Below, one piece after another: positions 24,901 through 33,800 of a stretch of 64,000 nt of DNA. The stretch spans positions 124,001 to 188,000 of the forward strand of contig JASANG010000613.1 in the NCBI GenBank assembly GCA_030248215.1. The letters run 5' to 3'. The DNA is from Enoplolaimus lenunculus. Lineage: Eukaryota > Nematoda > Enoplea > Enoplida > Thoracostomopsidae. Made by a program: the position numbers and the translations under genes. Below the pieces are notes generated by a model. It saw nothing but the letters and a program-made list of their open reading frames with translations. It had not been told where the DNA came from and did not search any database. Numbering within the stretch: the first letter of the stretch is position 1; every line of letters begins with the position of its first letter.

Positions 24901-25220
24901 GAAAGAATGAGCTGTTGAACACAACCACCAGTAATAAATTCGTTTGAAGAAAGTTGTTTTGAATTCAATGCACTTAAAGTATCATTCAGACAACGTAGCC
25001 TAGAATTGATGGGCGGACAATCAGTGAGACCGGTAGGTAGTGTGGTGCCTGGATACGTTGCCGTCCTGTTACCGGACGAAGAAACATTCTCTTTATCACA
25101 AGCAGATGTAGTGGAATGTGCTGCTGTTGTGTTACTAGTTGTAGTTAAAGGTTTTGTTTTGTCTAAATTTAAATTTGACGCGGTTATAGTGGCAACAGAG
25201 CCATTTTTCGTAAAATCCAT
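6485..25220 (-). CDS. CPEB: CPEB2-4/Orb2-type cytoplasmic polyadenylation element-binding protein, 10 exons
   Basis: Binds U-rich elements in mRNA 3'UTRs and controls cytoplasmic polyadenylation and translation (family knowledge). Coding exons in order: 25220-24725, 16432-15843, 13319-12861, 12442-12373, 11430-11092, 10653-10564, 8185-8067, 7570-7456, 7240-7059, 6715-6485. All junctions are AG/GT with matching phases; total 2691 nt, 896 residues. The N-terminal half is low-complexity (Ser/Thr/Asn/Gly/Pro), with Q5-H-Q25 at about residues 301-331. RRM1 starts at KVFVGGLPPDIDE (about 639), RRM2 at KTVFVGGVPRPLKA (about 746). A CEBP_ZZ zinc domain (CDEC, CGGKYAPFFC, HSTAGREFHKPLVKEG) runs from about 833 to near the end. 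The ATG at 25218-25220 is the first after an in-frame TAG. Most similar to the CPEB2/3/4/Orb2 branch. Intron 1 (8.3 kb) is filled with transposons. Upstream non-coding exons were not found. Confidence 0.95.
8829..9400 (+). mobile_element. putative MITE with CCCGGGGAC tips
   Basis: Starts TTAGAGATGTCCCGGGG and ends near GGCCCAAGACATATTAATA, an imperfect complement. A related right end lies at about 11810-12132. No target duplication confirmed. Confidence 0.45.
9418..9853 (+). mobile_element. diverged hAT MITE related to family 1
   Basis: Starts CAGGGTGCAACCGG and ends near CCGGTTGCAGCATG, with a core only distantly like the main family. No clear target duplication, so it is older or rearranged. 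Related fragments lie at about 8640-8760 and 37660-37940. Confidence 0.65.
9893..9969 (+). mobile_element. 77-bp hAT deletion derivative
   Basis: Consists of little more than the two terminal regions of family 1 fused together. The flanks share ATACAC. The core has been lost, probably by internal deletion. Confidence 0.6.
9992..10375 (-). mobile_element. hAT MITE, family 1
   Basis: 384-bp element with CAGGGTGCAACCG / CGGTTGCACCCTG ends and an exact 8-bp target duplication ACATACAT. The inside carries the family's conserved AT-rich core. It lies in the CPEB intron between exons 6 and 7. Confidence 0.9.
10419..10562 (+). mobile_element. left-end fragment of a family-1-like hAT MITE
   Basis: Begins with a decayed tip (CAGGATACAACCG) and follows the family core almost up to the CPEB exon 6 donor, where similarity stops. 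No right end or duplication was seen. Confidence 0.5.
10859..10920 (-). repeat. short tRNA-like sequence
   Basis: On the minus strand GTGTGGC and GCCACAC can pair as an acceptor stem, with a box A-like TGGCGTAGTG and box B-like AGTTCGAGCC. At 62 nt it is too short for a normal tRNA; probably a SINE head or decayed tRNA copy. Confidence 0.35.
11810..12132 (+). mobile_element. relative of the CCCGGGGAC-tipped MITE
   Basis: Shares TGCCGTGGCACAATTTAG and CTTACGCAAAAG with 8829-9400 and ends GGCCCCGGGACATATCTAATA-like. It lies in a CPEB intron. Confidence 0.45.
14507..14885 (-). mobile_element. hAT MITE, family 2
   Basis: 379 bp, reverse orientation to the 2170 copy, exact duplication CCGGTAGG. 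It lies in the CPEB intron between exons 2 and 3. Confidence 0.88.
15164..15787 (-). mobile_element. octamer-rich inverted-tip element beside CPEB exon 2
   Basis: Bounded by TTGAGCGAAGCTCGGAG and its near complement. It contains the GTCTGTCCGTCCG stretch and three ATTTGCAT octamers. Its right tip ends about 56 bp from the CPEB exon 2 donor. No target duplication was resolved; superfamily unknown. Confidence 0.65.
15936..16028 (-). repeat. CAA/CAG glutamine-tract microsatellite in CPEB exon 2
   Basis: Reading the coding strand there are five Gln codons, one His, then 25 uninterrupted Gln codons (3 CAA, 4 CAG, 17 CAA, 1 CAG). The 17-codon CAA run is pure and should be length-polymorphic. Translations of the other frames (poly-Asn, poly-Val, poly-Leu) are artefacts. 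Q-rich N-termini in Aplysia CPEB and fly Orb2 support prion-like assembly, which is the known precedent. Confidence 0.93.
17239..19453. mobile_element. 2.2-kb long inverted-repeat element with tandem subunits
   Basis: The ends CCAGTCGTAGTGGGACTAC and their complement continue into TTGAGCGAAGCTCGAACAC and then into about five tandem units of roughly 150-190 bp per arm. The arms face each other around a short spacer near 18200-18280, so a single strand could fold into a long hairpin. A family-1 hAT MITE interrupts the right arm. It lies in CPEB intron 1. The element is non-coding and unclassified. Confidence 0.75.
18670..19054 (+). mobile_element. hAT MITE, family 1, inside the 2.2-kb inverted repeat
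   Basis: 385 bp, full terminal repeats. The flanks CATATAAG and CATATATA agree at 6 of 8 positions. It interrupts the right arm of the inverted-repeat element at 17239-19453, so it is the younger insertion. Confidence 0.85.
19486..19862 (+). mobile_element. hAT MITE, family 1
   Basis: 377 bp with full terminal repeats. The target duplication TGTAAGAC/TGTACGAC matches at 7 of 8 bases. It lies in CPEB intron 1, just right of the inverted repeat. Confidence 0.88.
20152..21149 (+). mobile_element. hAT-like element, family 3, host of a nested MITE
   Basis: Tips CAGGGTGCAAACGG and CCGGTCGCACCCTC; flanks ATAATCAG/ATAGTCAG match at 7 of 8. It is 998 bp, about 700 bp without the nested copy. A related right half lies at about 38930-39285 in SPC25 intron 4, including the GAGACT-rich part. 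Confidence 0.75.
20612..20894 (-). mobile_element. hAT MITE, family 2, nested
   Basis: 283-bp shortened copy with tips CAGGATGCAACC and GCAACCTG. The flanks GCTGAGAG/GCTGGTAG match at 6 of 8. It sits inside the larger element at 20152-21149. Confidence 0.75.
21818..22201 (+). mobile_element. hAT MITE, family 1
   Basis: 384 bp, complete terminal repeats, exact 8-bp duplication GCGTTCTT on both sides. It lies in CPEB intron 1. Confidence 0.92.
22950..23706 (+). mobile_element. hAT-like element with CAGGGTGTCC tips
   Basis: Left tip CAGGGTGTCCGCGG; right tip GAGTGGACGCCATG is its imperfect complement. TTTTCCCTGATTTCCCTGA motifs lie just inside both ends. Target duplication is unclear. It lies in CPEB intron 1. 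Confidence 0.55.
23830..24232 (+). mobile_element. hAT MITE, family 1, with expanded TTCCGG arrays
   Basis: 403 bp, exact 8-bp duplication CCCTTAGC. It is longer than its siblings because the subterminal TTCCGG hexamer is repeated more often at both ends. Confidence 0.92.
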
Positions 25221-26744
25221 TATAAAATAACTACACTAATTAAAGTACCATCTAGCGACGCGGCAAGGTAAAGCTGAGCTGAAGTTACAAAACCACGCAA
25301 TAACTTCAGACCGTAACAGTACATTACATAAGTAGGTATACAAAAATACCACCAAAACAGAAATCACAACTTAACAACACTTAATTTTCAAATTAATACT
25401 ACCTTTTGTTTAGTGTTTGCTGTTGTGATCTGTTATGTATGCTTTACTCTGGTTCTAAGTCAACCTAATATTAATATCATATCGAGGAAAAATTTCAATA
25501 CTAACCATATACATGCATAATACTCGAAAAAACTAATAAGGTAAAACAATTTAATGTTGTGAAATTGTGACCCTCTCAAAACCTTAAGCACCTTATTAGG
25601 AATGGGAGTCTCAATCTCAAGTCTCGAAAATTCCTGAGACTCGCGTAGTCTCAGTTCTATTCTCAGTCTCACTCTCAGCGTTTGAAATATTTCAGGTTTA
25701 GAAACTGAGATTCCGGTATTGATGCCAGCCAGGAGTGCGAGTTGTGGCAAATTGTTTTATCAATATTTATTATTTATACAAAAATTGAGAGCTTGTATAG
25801 CGATTTGCGGAACAGATTAAGGCTGCGAGATTGTCAAAAGTTTTGGGTCCGGAACCGAAATCTGATACTCTCTTCTGTCTCGTGTAGGAATACTGAAGTA
25901 GTGAATTGAATTTTAGTGAACTTAAGTCTTAACACTTTTACTACGTACCTGGAAGTTCGTATTCATGAAATTTCAAATATTATAAAGTTCATAGTGCAAA
26001 ATCCCTGCATTACTAAGTCAGTCAGTATCACTAATATGGTTTCTGCGACAGTCCAATTTTTAAACAACCTTCAAAACTCATGATTGTAGGTGGCACAGCC
26101 ACGTAAATTTATATAAATTTACCTAAGAAGAGTGGTTTTGGTATTCCCCCAATTACCCTTATATTAGGCGACTCTGCGTGTTAACATACCTATACTTATA
26201 AACGTACAAACCTAGCTATGTATCTAACATCAAACAGTTTGCTAAGTTCCCCAAAAGATCCATTAATAATATCCTTTCTAAAAACATTACGACCCATATA
26301 CAGAACAGGGACTAAAGTTTTTCCAGCGGCGCTGTAATTAGACTTTAACATTAGGTTTACGAATATCGTCATTCTTACGCTTTTAGACTTAGGTTAAGGT
26401 TTAGCCTTTAGGCTTAGGTATATGCTCATACTGTTGTTCTGGTCCTGTTCTATACACGGACCAACATTGCTATAAATAGCATTCAACTTGAAAAACATAT
26501 CTGAAGGCCATTTCAATTGCAAAAAATTACAATTGCAATTGATAACTGAAAATTTGAGTCATTTTATGTTTAAATAAAATAGGACCTGCCCACGAAACGA
26601 ATTTTCTAGTCTAGTTGCTTAGTGTGGGGGATTGGGGGGCGAAAGCCCCCATCCTGGTTTTGGTCCCCTGAACTTGAGAGGGGTCAGGGAGACACATCCC
26701 CCCTGGGAATCCAAATTATAAAATTTATCTATATGGAGGAGCTT
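25221..26744. other. CPEB 5' flank, probable promoter and UTR region
   Basis: No coding exon is seen upstream of the CPEB ATG. A GAGACT/AGTCTC-rich patch (25590-25720) is related to family 3 repeats. TTAGGC-like words and a GGGGGGCGAAAGCCCCC hairpin (26630-26652) come before the minisatellite. Confidence 0.4.
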
Positions 26745-28045
26745 TTCCCTGTTGTGAACCCAGCTGTCCCTCTGTAATATTGTCCTGCTGTCCCAACTAT
26801 CCCGCTATACCAGCTGTTTCCACGGTTCCAACTATCCCAACTGTCCACAACTGTCCCGCTGCCCAACTGTCCCAACGGTTCTGCTGTCTCAACTGTCCCG
26901 CTGTCCCAACTCTCCAAACCCAGCTGTCTAGCTGTCTCAATTGTCCCGCTGTCTCATCCGTCCCTGGTGTCCCGCTGTCTCATCTTTCCCCTGTTTCAAC
27001 TGTCCCGTTGACTCAACTATCTCATCTGTTTTAGTTGTGCCAACTGTCCGGTTGTCCGAACTGTCCTGTTGTCCCAACTTTTCCGCTGTCCCAAGTGTCC
27101 CAATTGTCCGGCTGTCCCAACTGTCCCAATTGTCCCGCTGTCCCAACTGTCCAGCTTTCCCACCTTTCCAGTAGCGCTGTCCCACCGTTACGCTGTTCCA
27201 ACTGTACAGCTGTCCTAACTGTCCCAACTATTCCACTGTCCCATGTGTCCCAACTGTTCGGCTGTCACATCTGTATCAACTGTCCCACTGTCCCAACTGT
27301 CCCGCTGTCACAACTGTCACGCTGTCCTAACGGTCCCAGTGTACCAACTGTCTCACTGTCTCATCTGTCCCTAGTGCCCCGTGGTCCCAACTGTCCCGCT
27401 GTCCCAAGTGTCCCAACTGTCCGGCTGTCCCCGCTTTCTCATCTGTTTCAGCGGTCCAACTGTCCCGCTCTCCCAACTGTCCCAACCGTCCCGCTGTTCC
27501 AACTTTCCCGCTGTCCCACCTGCCATGCTGTCCCCCTGTCTCAACTGTCCCAACTGTCCCGCTGTCCAAATGGTCCCACTATCCCAGCTGTTCAGCTGTC
27601 CCAACTGACCCGTTTTCCCAACTGTCCCAACTGTCCCTCTGTCCCAACGGTCCCACTATCCCAACTGTCCCGCTGTCCCAATATCCCGCTGTTCCAGCTG
27701 GCCCTACTGTTTCGAGAGTCCCCACCGTCCCAACTGTCCCGGCTGGCCAGCTGTCCCAACTGTCCCGCTCTTCCAGCTGTCCCGCTGTCCCAACTGCCCC
27801 GCTGTCCCAACAGTGTCAACTGTCCCGCTGTTCCTACAGTCCCACTTTCCCAACTATCCCACTGTGCCAACTGTTCCGACTTTTCCAACTGTCCCGACTG
27901 TCCAATGTCTCGCTGTCTCACTATCCGGCTGTCCCAACTGTCCTAACTGTCCCATATATCCAACTGTGTCGACTGTGTAACGGTCTCAACTGTCTCGCTG
28001 TCGCAACTGTCCCGCTCTCCCAACTGTTTCGCTGTCCCAACTGTC
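26745..28045 (+). repeat. CTGTCCCAA/CTGTCCCG minisatellite
   Basis: About 1.3 kb of 8- and 9-bp units alternating as CTGTCCCAA and CTGTCCCG, with extreme pyrimidine bias on the plus strand. The long open frames across it in several frames are composition artefacts. Confidence 0.93.
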
Positions 28046-28444
28046 CTTCCGCATTTAGAAAACACACTCTCTCTAAGCTGTTCATTGTTCAGACAGCTAT
28101 AATCGCTGATAAAGTACTTTTGATCTGTTTTGGTGTGTGAGAAGAAAGTCGCTTAGTGTGAGTGTATTGAATTCAAAAGTTATGACTGTCAGTCTCTCGT
28201 TATACCATGGTTTTGGATTGCACACAAAATCTCCAGTCGTTTGTGAAAAGTTCTATAGTGTCCATTAAACGTTAACTGGACAAGCTATACCGTCCGCGTT
28301 AGCATGCATAGTACTGGACGCCAATGATATCTGAGAAACTATATCCGGACACCAAAATATTAAAAGACGTTCGGACGCTAATATAAGATATTTGACATAT
28401 TCGAAAGAACAGAAACCTGTCAGTAATGCGTGTTTTTTCTACTA

Positions 28445-28812
28445 CGTTTTTGGCGGGAAAATTCAAATTTTGGCGGCAAATTCAAATTTTGGCGGGAACA
28501 TTAAATTTTCCCGGGAAAATTTTTTTTTGATATAAAATTCTAATTTATGCTGGAAAACTTAAACTTTGGTGGTAAATTTAAGATTTTAGTGGCAAAACTC
28601 ATATTTTTGCTGGGAAATTCAAAATTTGGCACGAAATTCATATCTTGACAGAACATCAAATTCTGCCGGGATTTACGGCGGGAAAATTCAAATTTTGACG
28701 GGTAATTCAAATTATGGCGGGAAAAGTCAAATTATGGCGGAAAAATTCAAATTTTGTCGGGAAGATTCAAATGTTGGTAGGAAAATTCAATTTTTGGCGG
28801 GAAATTTTTAAT
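28445..28812 (+). repeat. GGCGGGAAAATTCAAATTT minisatellite containing E2F-like sites
   Basis: Degenerate units of about 18-22 bp based on TTTTGGCGGGAAAATTCAAA. At least three units keep TTTGGCGGGAA, an E2F-type site. It lies about 2 kb upstream of the SPC25-like gene. Confidence 0.85.
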
Positions 28813-30861
28813 ATAGTTCTTACTTTTGGTATGCGAACATTTTTTGATAACGAAAACTATAAGTGGACGTTTCGCGGAAAACGAAAACTATGCATGGTCG
28901 CGGTAGCTAGCTAAAATTGTGTCCGCTCAGAGTAACTGCGATAATCTATTCTGACCACAGATAAAACAAACAGGGCGGACAATTCGTGTGAAACCCAATC
29001 CAACGATAACGTGGGACTGTCACATGAGCTCATCGGTTCTGAATCGGGAGAAATTCAACCGTGCCCTTTCCAGATTGCCAGATTTGCAAGCTAGTCTTTT
29101 ACTATAAACGGTGCATATTTGATGCAAATTTTTCACTGGGTTAATTGGTATATTTTATAAAAATACAAAGTTATTCTGACAAATATCAAACTAAACTGGT
29201 TTTTTAACTAATGTGGTTCAACACTTTAACTAAGGTTTGAATACAGAATTTTTTCGTCATCTCCAGCTTTTTTAATGACCAAACAATGCAAATTATTTCA
29301 AAAAAATTTTTAATAGCATTTCGGATATCCGGATATCCGGAGAAAAGGGGAGGACTATGGGGCGCCCGCTTCCACTGGTCTGAGCCGACGAATTTTTTTT
29401 GCCTAAGTGGCAATGTTTGGAATGCTAAACTAATTAGCGCTTCGCACATATTTACTATTTTAAGCACCCTTTATGGTAGTATTTTCAGCATGTAATCAAC
29501 TGGGTTTCAAACCATCACCTGTGAAAAAGGTGGGCTAGATTTCGATTATCCCCAGCCGGCGTTTGACCAAAATTGTATTTGAAAATTGTTATATACCTAC
29601 ATATATATTTGAACTTATCAAAGCCTCCCGTGGTCATTCCACCAGCAAATTTGAATTTTTGAAAAATTGGATTTTTAGGTCCCAGAACTAAAACAGTTTT
29701 TGTTAAAAAGATAGACAAATGATATGCCATTTGACGCAGCCTGCGGAACTGAGTAAAATGTTGTTATATTTTTCACTGTCACATCTTCTGTTCATGAGTA
29801 ATTTCCAGATAACTGATTTGGCGCGCTGCCAAGTGCCAACGAATTAGGACGGCGCCAAGTTAGTTATTTGACAATAATTCGGCACCCAGCCGTCTACTTA
29901 TAAAAAATTTAACACTATTCAACTCAACTCTTCAAGGTGCGTCGAGTGGTTTCAAATTTGTCTGACTTTTGGGTGCCGTAGGGACCTTGAGCCCTTAAAT
30001 AATAGAATTTTCGAAAATTCAAATTTAAGAGCGGAATAATCAGGGGAGCTCATGAGAAGCTCAAATATGTAAATGTCACCAACCCTCCCCATATCTCGTA
30101 GTACTTATTGCAACGATAGCCTAAACGAAAGCCTATTATTCTGCGCACAAGTCCTAGGATACTCAGATAATTAAAACGCCGTAAAAATTATTATGTTTGT
30201 CTATTTATTCTGGTTGGAATTGTATTTGTAATTTTTTGTTTCAGCGTTTAAGTCTTGTAGCGTGATCACATCTACCAATTTCCCAGTCTTCCAATTTCTA
30301 TTAAGTCTTCCAATTTCCCAGCCTCCTGTTCACGCAAAAGGCTTTATCTACTCTTTTCAAAATATATGCCTATTTGCTTTGAAATATTTACGGCACATGT
30401 TTGATAACGAACGTTCTGTTAAAATCTCCAGGGCTTTCAGCACCGTTTTTTTATTTATTGCGCTCGGTCAATCGGTTTGCAATATCTGTTTTGTTTGAAA
30501 ACTTGAATGTAGCAGCCTTTTGCAGACACGAAATTACTCTTTGAATTTGGGTCGATATATTGCAAAGCCATTGCTGTATAGTTCAAGTCAAAGGTTGTAA
30601 ATATAAATCTGTTGCCAAGTTATCGACCTAACTCAAAATCGAACTAAAGTCATGTCTTTCCAATCAGTCACTATCACTTTTTCAATTTACAGCAACAGAG
30701 GGTGCATATCTGTTGACTGACACCATTGGTCGACTTATGTTAGGTTCTTTCTCATACATTTATAGCTCCGAATTAATGGTTTAGCTACGTATGGTTGTAG
30801 ATTGCGGCTGTTTGTGTTGAATTTTACAATCTGTTATAATTATCGAAGTTTTTGAAGTGCA
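28813..30861. other. SPC25 5' flank
   Basis: Contains an inverted fragment of the GATGGGCA-tipped element (29204-29345). Otherwise no recognised feature. The SPC25 promoter should lie at its right end; no TATA box stands out. Confidence 0.35.
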
Positions 30862-33800
30862 ATGTCATCAGTTGAAGATATTTTTGCTAAACACGTTTTG
30901 ATGCTTGATAATGATGTCAGTTTCAAGCAAAAGGCGAATTGTGTTATGAATGAGGTGCGAAGAATGCAAGACGAAACTAAAAACCTCGTAAATTTGCGTT
31001 ACGGTATGCATTTTGGTATTGAACCTGCTAGCAAATATGACTGATCTCAACTACTTTGTTTTATTGTTGTCCGCTTGCAGTTCATATTACTCCGAATTAT
31101 TGGATGTATCAAGCTTTTTTCGAATTCTGGAATTTATGTTAGTCTGATTTGTGGTGTTTTTGGTGTTTTGTTTTCTTAGAAAACAGCGGGGTTTGAAGCA
31201 CGAACTGTGCTGCCCAGTGTAAGCAGGCGAGACATGCTTGTCCTGGTGCATACGCAATAAATGCAATGCTCATTGTGTTGTTCAATCGACACATATAGTC
31301 CACGAAAAAATGCAGTTGGAGAGGCGGGCTACGTGGCGCAGTGGTAGAGTGCTCGTTTAAGGATCCATAGGCTAAGAGTTCGATCCCTGCTCTAGCCCGC
31401 TTTTCCAGCTGCTTAGTAAAAGGTCTGATGTCCCGGTTCCTACCCTGACTGACATGGGGGCTACGCCGTGAGCGCAATGGTAAACTGCCGCGCTATGAAC
31501 ACGGTATCCAGTCGAATATAGGATGGACGGTCAAGGGACGACCTTGTTGAAAATAAGAGCATGTAAGCATGTGAGACATGCTTGTCCTGGTGCATATGCA
31601 ATAAATGCAATGCACATTGTGTTGTACAATAGACACATATAGTTGACGAAAAATGCAGTTGGAGAGGCGGGCTACGTGGCGCAGTGGTAGAGTGCTCGCT
31701 TAAGGATCCATAGGCTAAAAGTTCGATCCCCGCTCTAGCCCGCTTTTCCAGCTGCTTAGTAAAAAGTCTGATGTCCGGGTTCCTACCCTGACTGACACCC
31801 AGTATACATGATCTTGCTGTTCAGCTCAAAATCGTTAAGCTTTAAATCTTTGTAAAATTTAAACGTTTTGCAGATCTTATTGACATGTACATCCAGCAGG
31901 CGCTGCAAAAATTTGAAGAACGCAAACAGATTAAACGAGGTGAGTTGTTCTCATTTGATGCAGCATTTAATTGGCAAAATATATTTGGTTTTAGTTTGCA
32001 GATCGAAACCAAATAGGTGTAAAAGCGATAAGCAATAACAAAAATTTTCCTTGGATCGCCGCTTTGGTCCGGGAGTATATACTTGCGCATTTCGCCTACC
32101 AACACAGACAGCGAACGATTGTGAAGTACCGTTACCTGGTTATGCAGCGATTTGAGAAACAGAATGACTCTCCGGTTACTCAAAATCTATTTTTGAAAAG
32201 AAACCAAAAACATTTTGATTTTATTGTGACAATGCATAATTAGTTGCATTTTCGCGTTTGAAACATTTAATACATCGTGTAAAAATTATGTGTCATCCGC
32301 ATTTATAACGTCTACGCTGTTAAAAAATTCACCAGTGTAGTCTGTTTGCCTGGAATAAAAACAAACTATAGCTTTGAATGATGAATTCTTCAGAGCGTGT
32401 TTTACTACAGTAAGAGTTGTCCCGAGCCTGTTCGAAGTGTATGGGGACATCAGCCAAGTGAAAAATAAATAAAAAATGAAGTTTGGAGGCCATTTATTAA
32501 TTTAATTGTACGTATGAATCGGCAATTCAGAGATAAAAATATTCAAAAGTTTTGTTAAAAAATCTTATTTTTGTTTTCGTTAACGGTTAAAAATTAGCCG
32601 AGATCGAGGCCAAAAGTCTCGGTTTCGGTAGGTTGGGTATCAGTCTCCGTCTCGATTTTTTGACCGAGACCGCCCATCATGGTGTCTGAGTGATTTTTTC
32701 ACGTTATTACTCCATGGTACGCTCAGAAGTAATAATATGACCCAATAAAGTTAAAAGTAAGAAAATAAAGATACGTAGTACACATGGTGCAACCGGAATT
32801 CCGGTTCCGGTGGTTCCGGCATTTTTTTCACGTTCCAGTTCCGGTAAATTTTTACCGGATTTAAAAATTCCGGTGTTATAATTTGGATGTTTTCTTAACT
32901 CTGCTAATTTTTAAGAATCTCTTTTGAAAGCCACTTGTACTCCGAATATAAGCCATTGATGGTGGATTTCACTTCATTCGATGATGAAAATCTAAAATAC
33001 AACAAATAAAATAAATACCTATGTTCGACTAGGGTTATTTCACAAATAATAGAGCAAAAAAATAAGATTAACATGAAATTTTTAGTGAAATGCATTTTTG
33101 ACTTTCCGGTTCCGGTAAAATTTTCACATTCCGGTTCCGGTAAATTGTAATTCCGATTGCACCCTGGTAGTACAACACCGGCATGGTGCAGCCGGAATTA
33201 CAATCCATTAGGAAAATCCATTTTTTTCACTCCGGCTCTGGCATTTTTGCACAGATTTTCCGGTATTTCGGTATTCATAATTTTGAGTTTCGATCGTGTG
33301 ATCAAAAACATGTGTATATCATGACCGGTCTTCGGGACCGGGGCCAACACGTTCTTTGCCCGGGCTAGTTTTGTTTACAATCCTTAGTGGACTCGTATGA
33401 AAATAATCCTATCACACAAACGATTTTTGTCAGGATGGCACCAGGGTGGCACCGAATCCACGATTTGACCGAATCAGAATCCAGTGCTAATTTGCCGAAT
33501 CCGAATCATGCATGTTGCAAATTTCAGATATATCTATAATTTGTTCAGAATATCAACGCAATGCCAGTCGTATAACTTTTAATACGTTAATATATTTCGT
33601 CCCGACGTCAGTTCTGAGATTTCTCACCTGAAATAAAAAATATTGATTTTTATAGCAATGTATTTAAAAATTTTATTGCTTAAAAATGAAAAAACGTATT
33701 GCCGAAGTTTGTTGGATTCGGTTTTTTGATTCGGCTTTTTGACAACCGAATCCGAATCCGAACCTCAAATTTTTGCCGAATCCGAATCCAAACCTTTGTT

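Noticed and set aside
27035-27946. 303-codon open frame on the plus strand
   Set aside because: It is the translation of the CTGTCCC minisatellite (endless Cys-Pro-Leu-Ser), with equally open frames on the other strand. Composition artefact.
31327-31401. Functional tRNA gene
   Set aside because: The acceptor stem pairs, but the anticodon and T stems do not, and the unit is embedded in a longer duplicated repeat.
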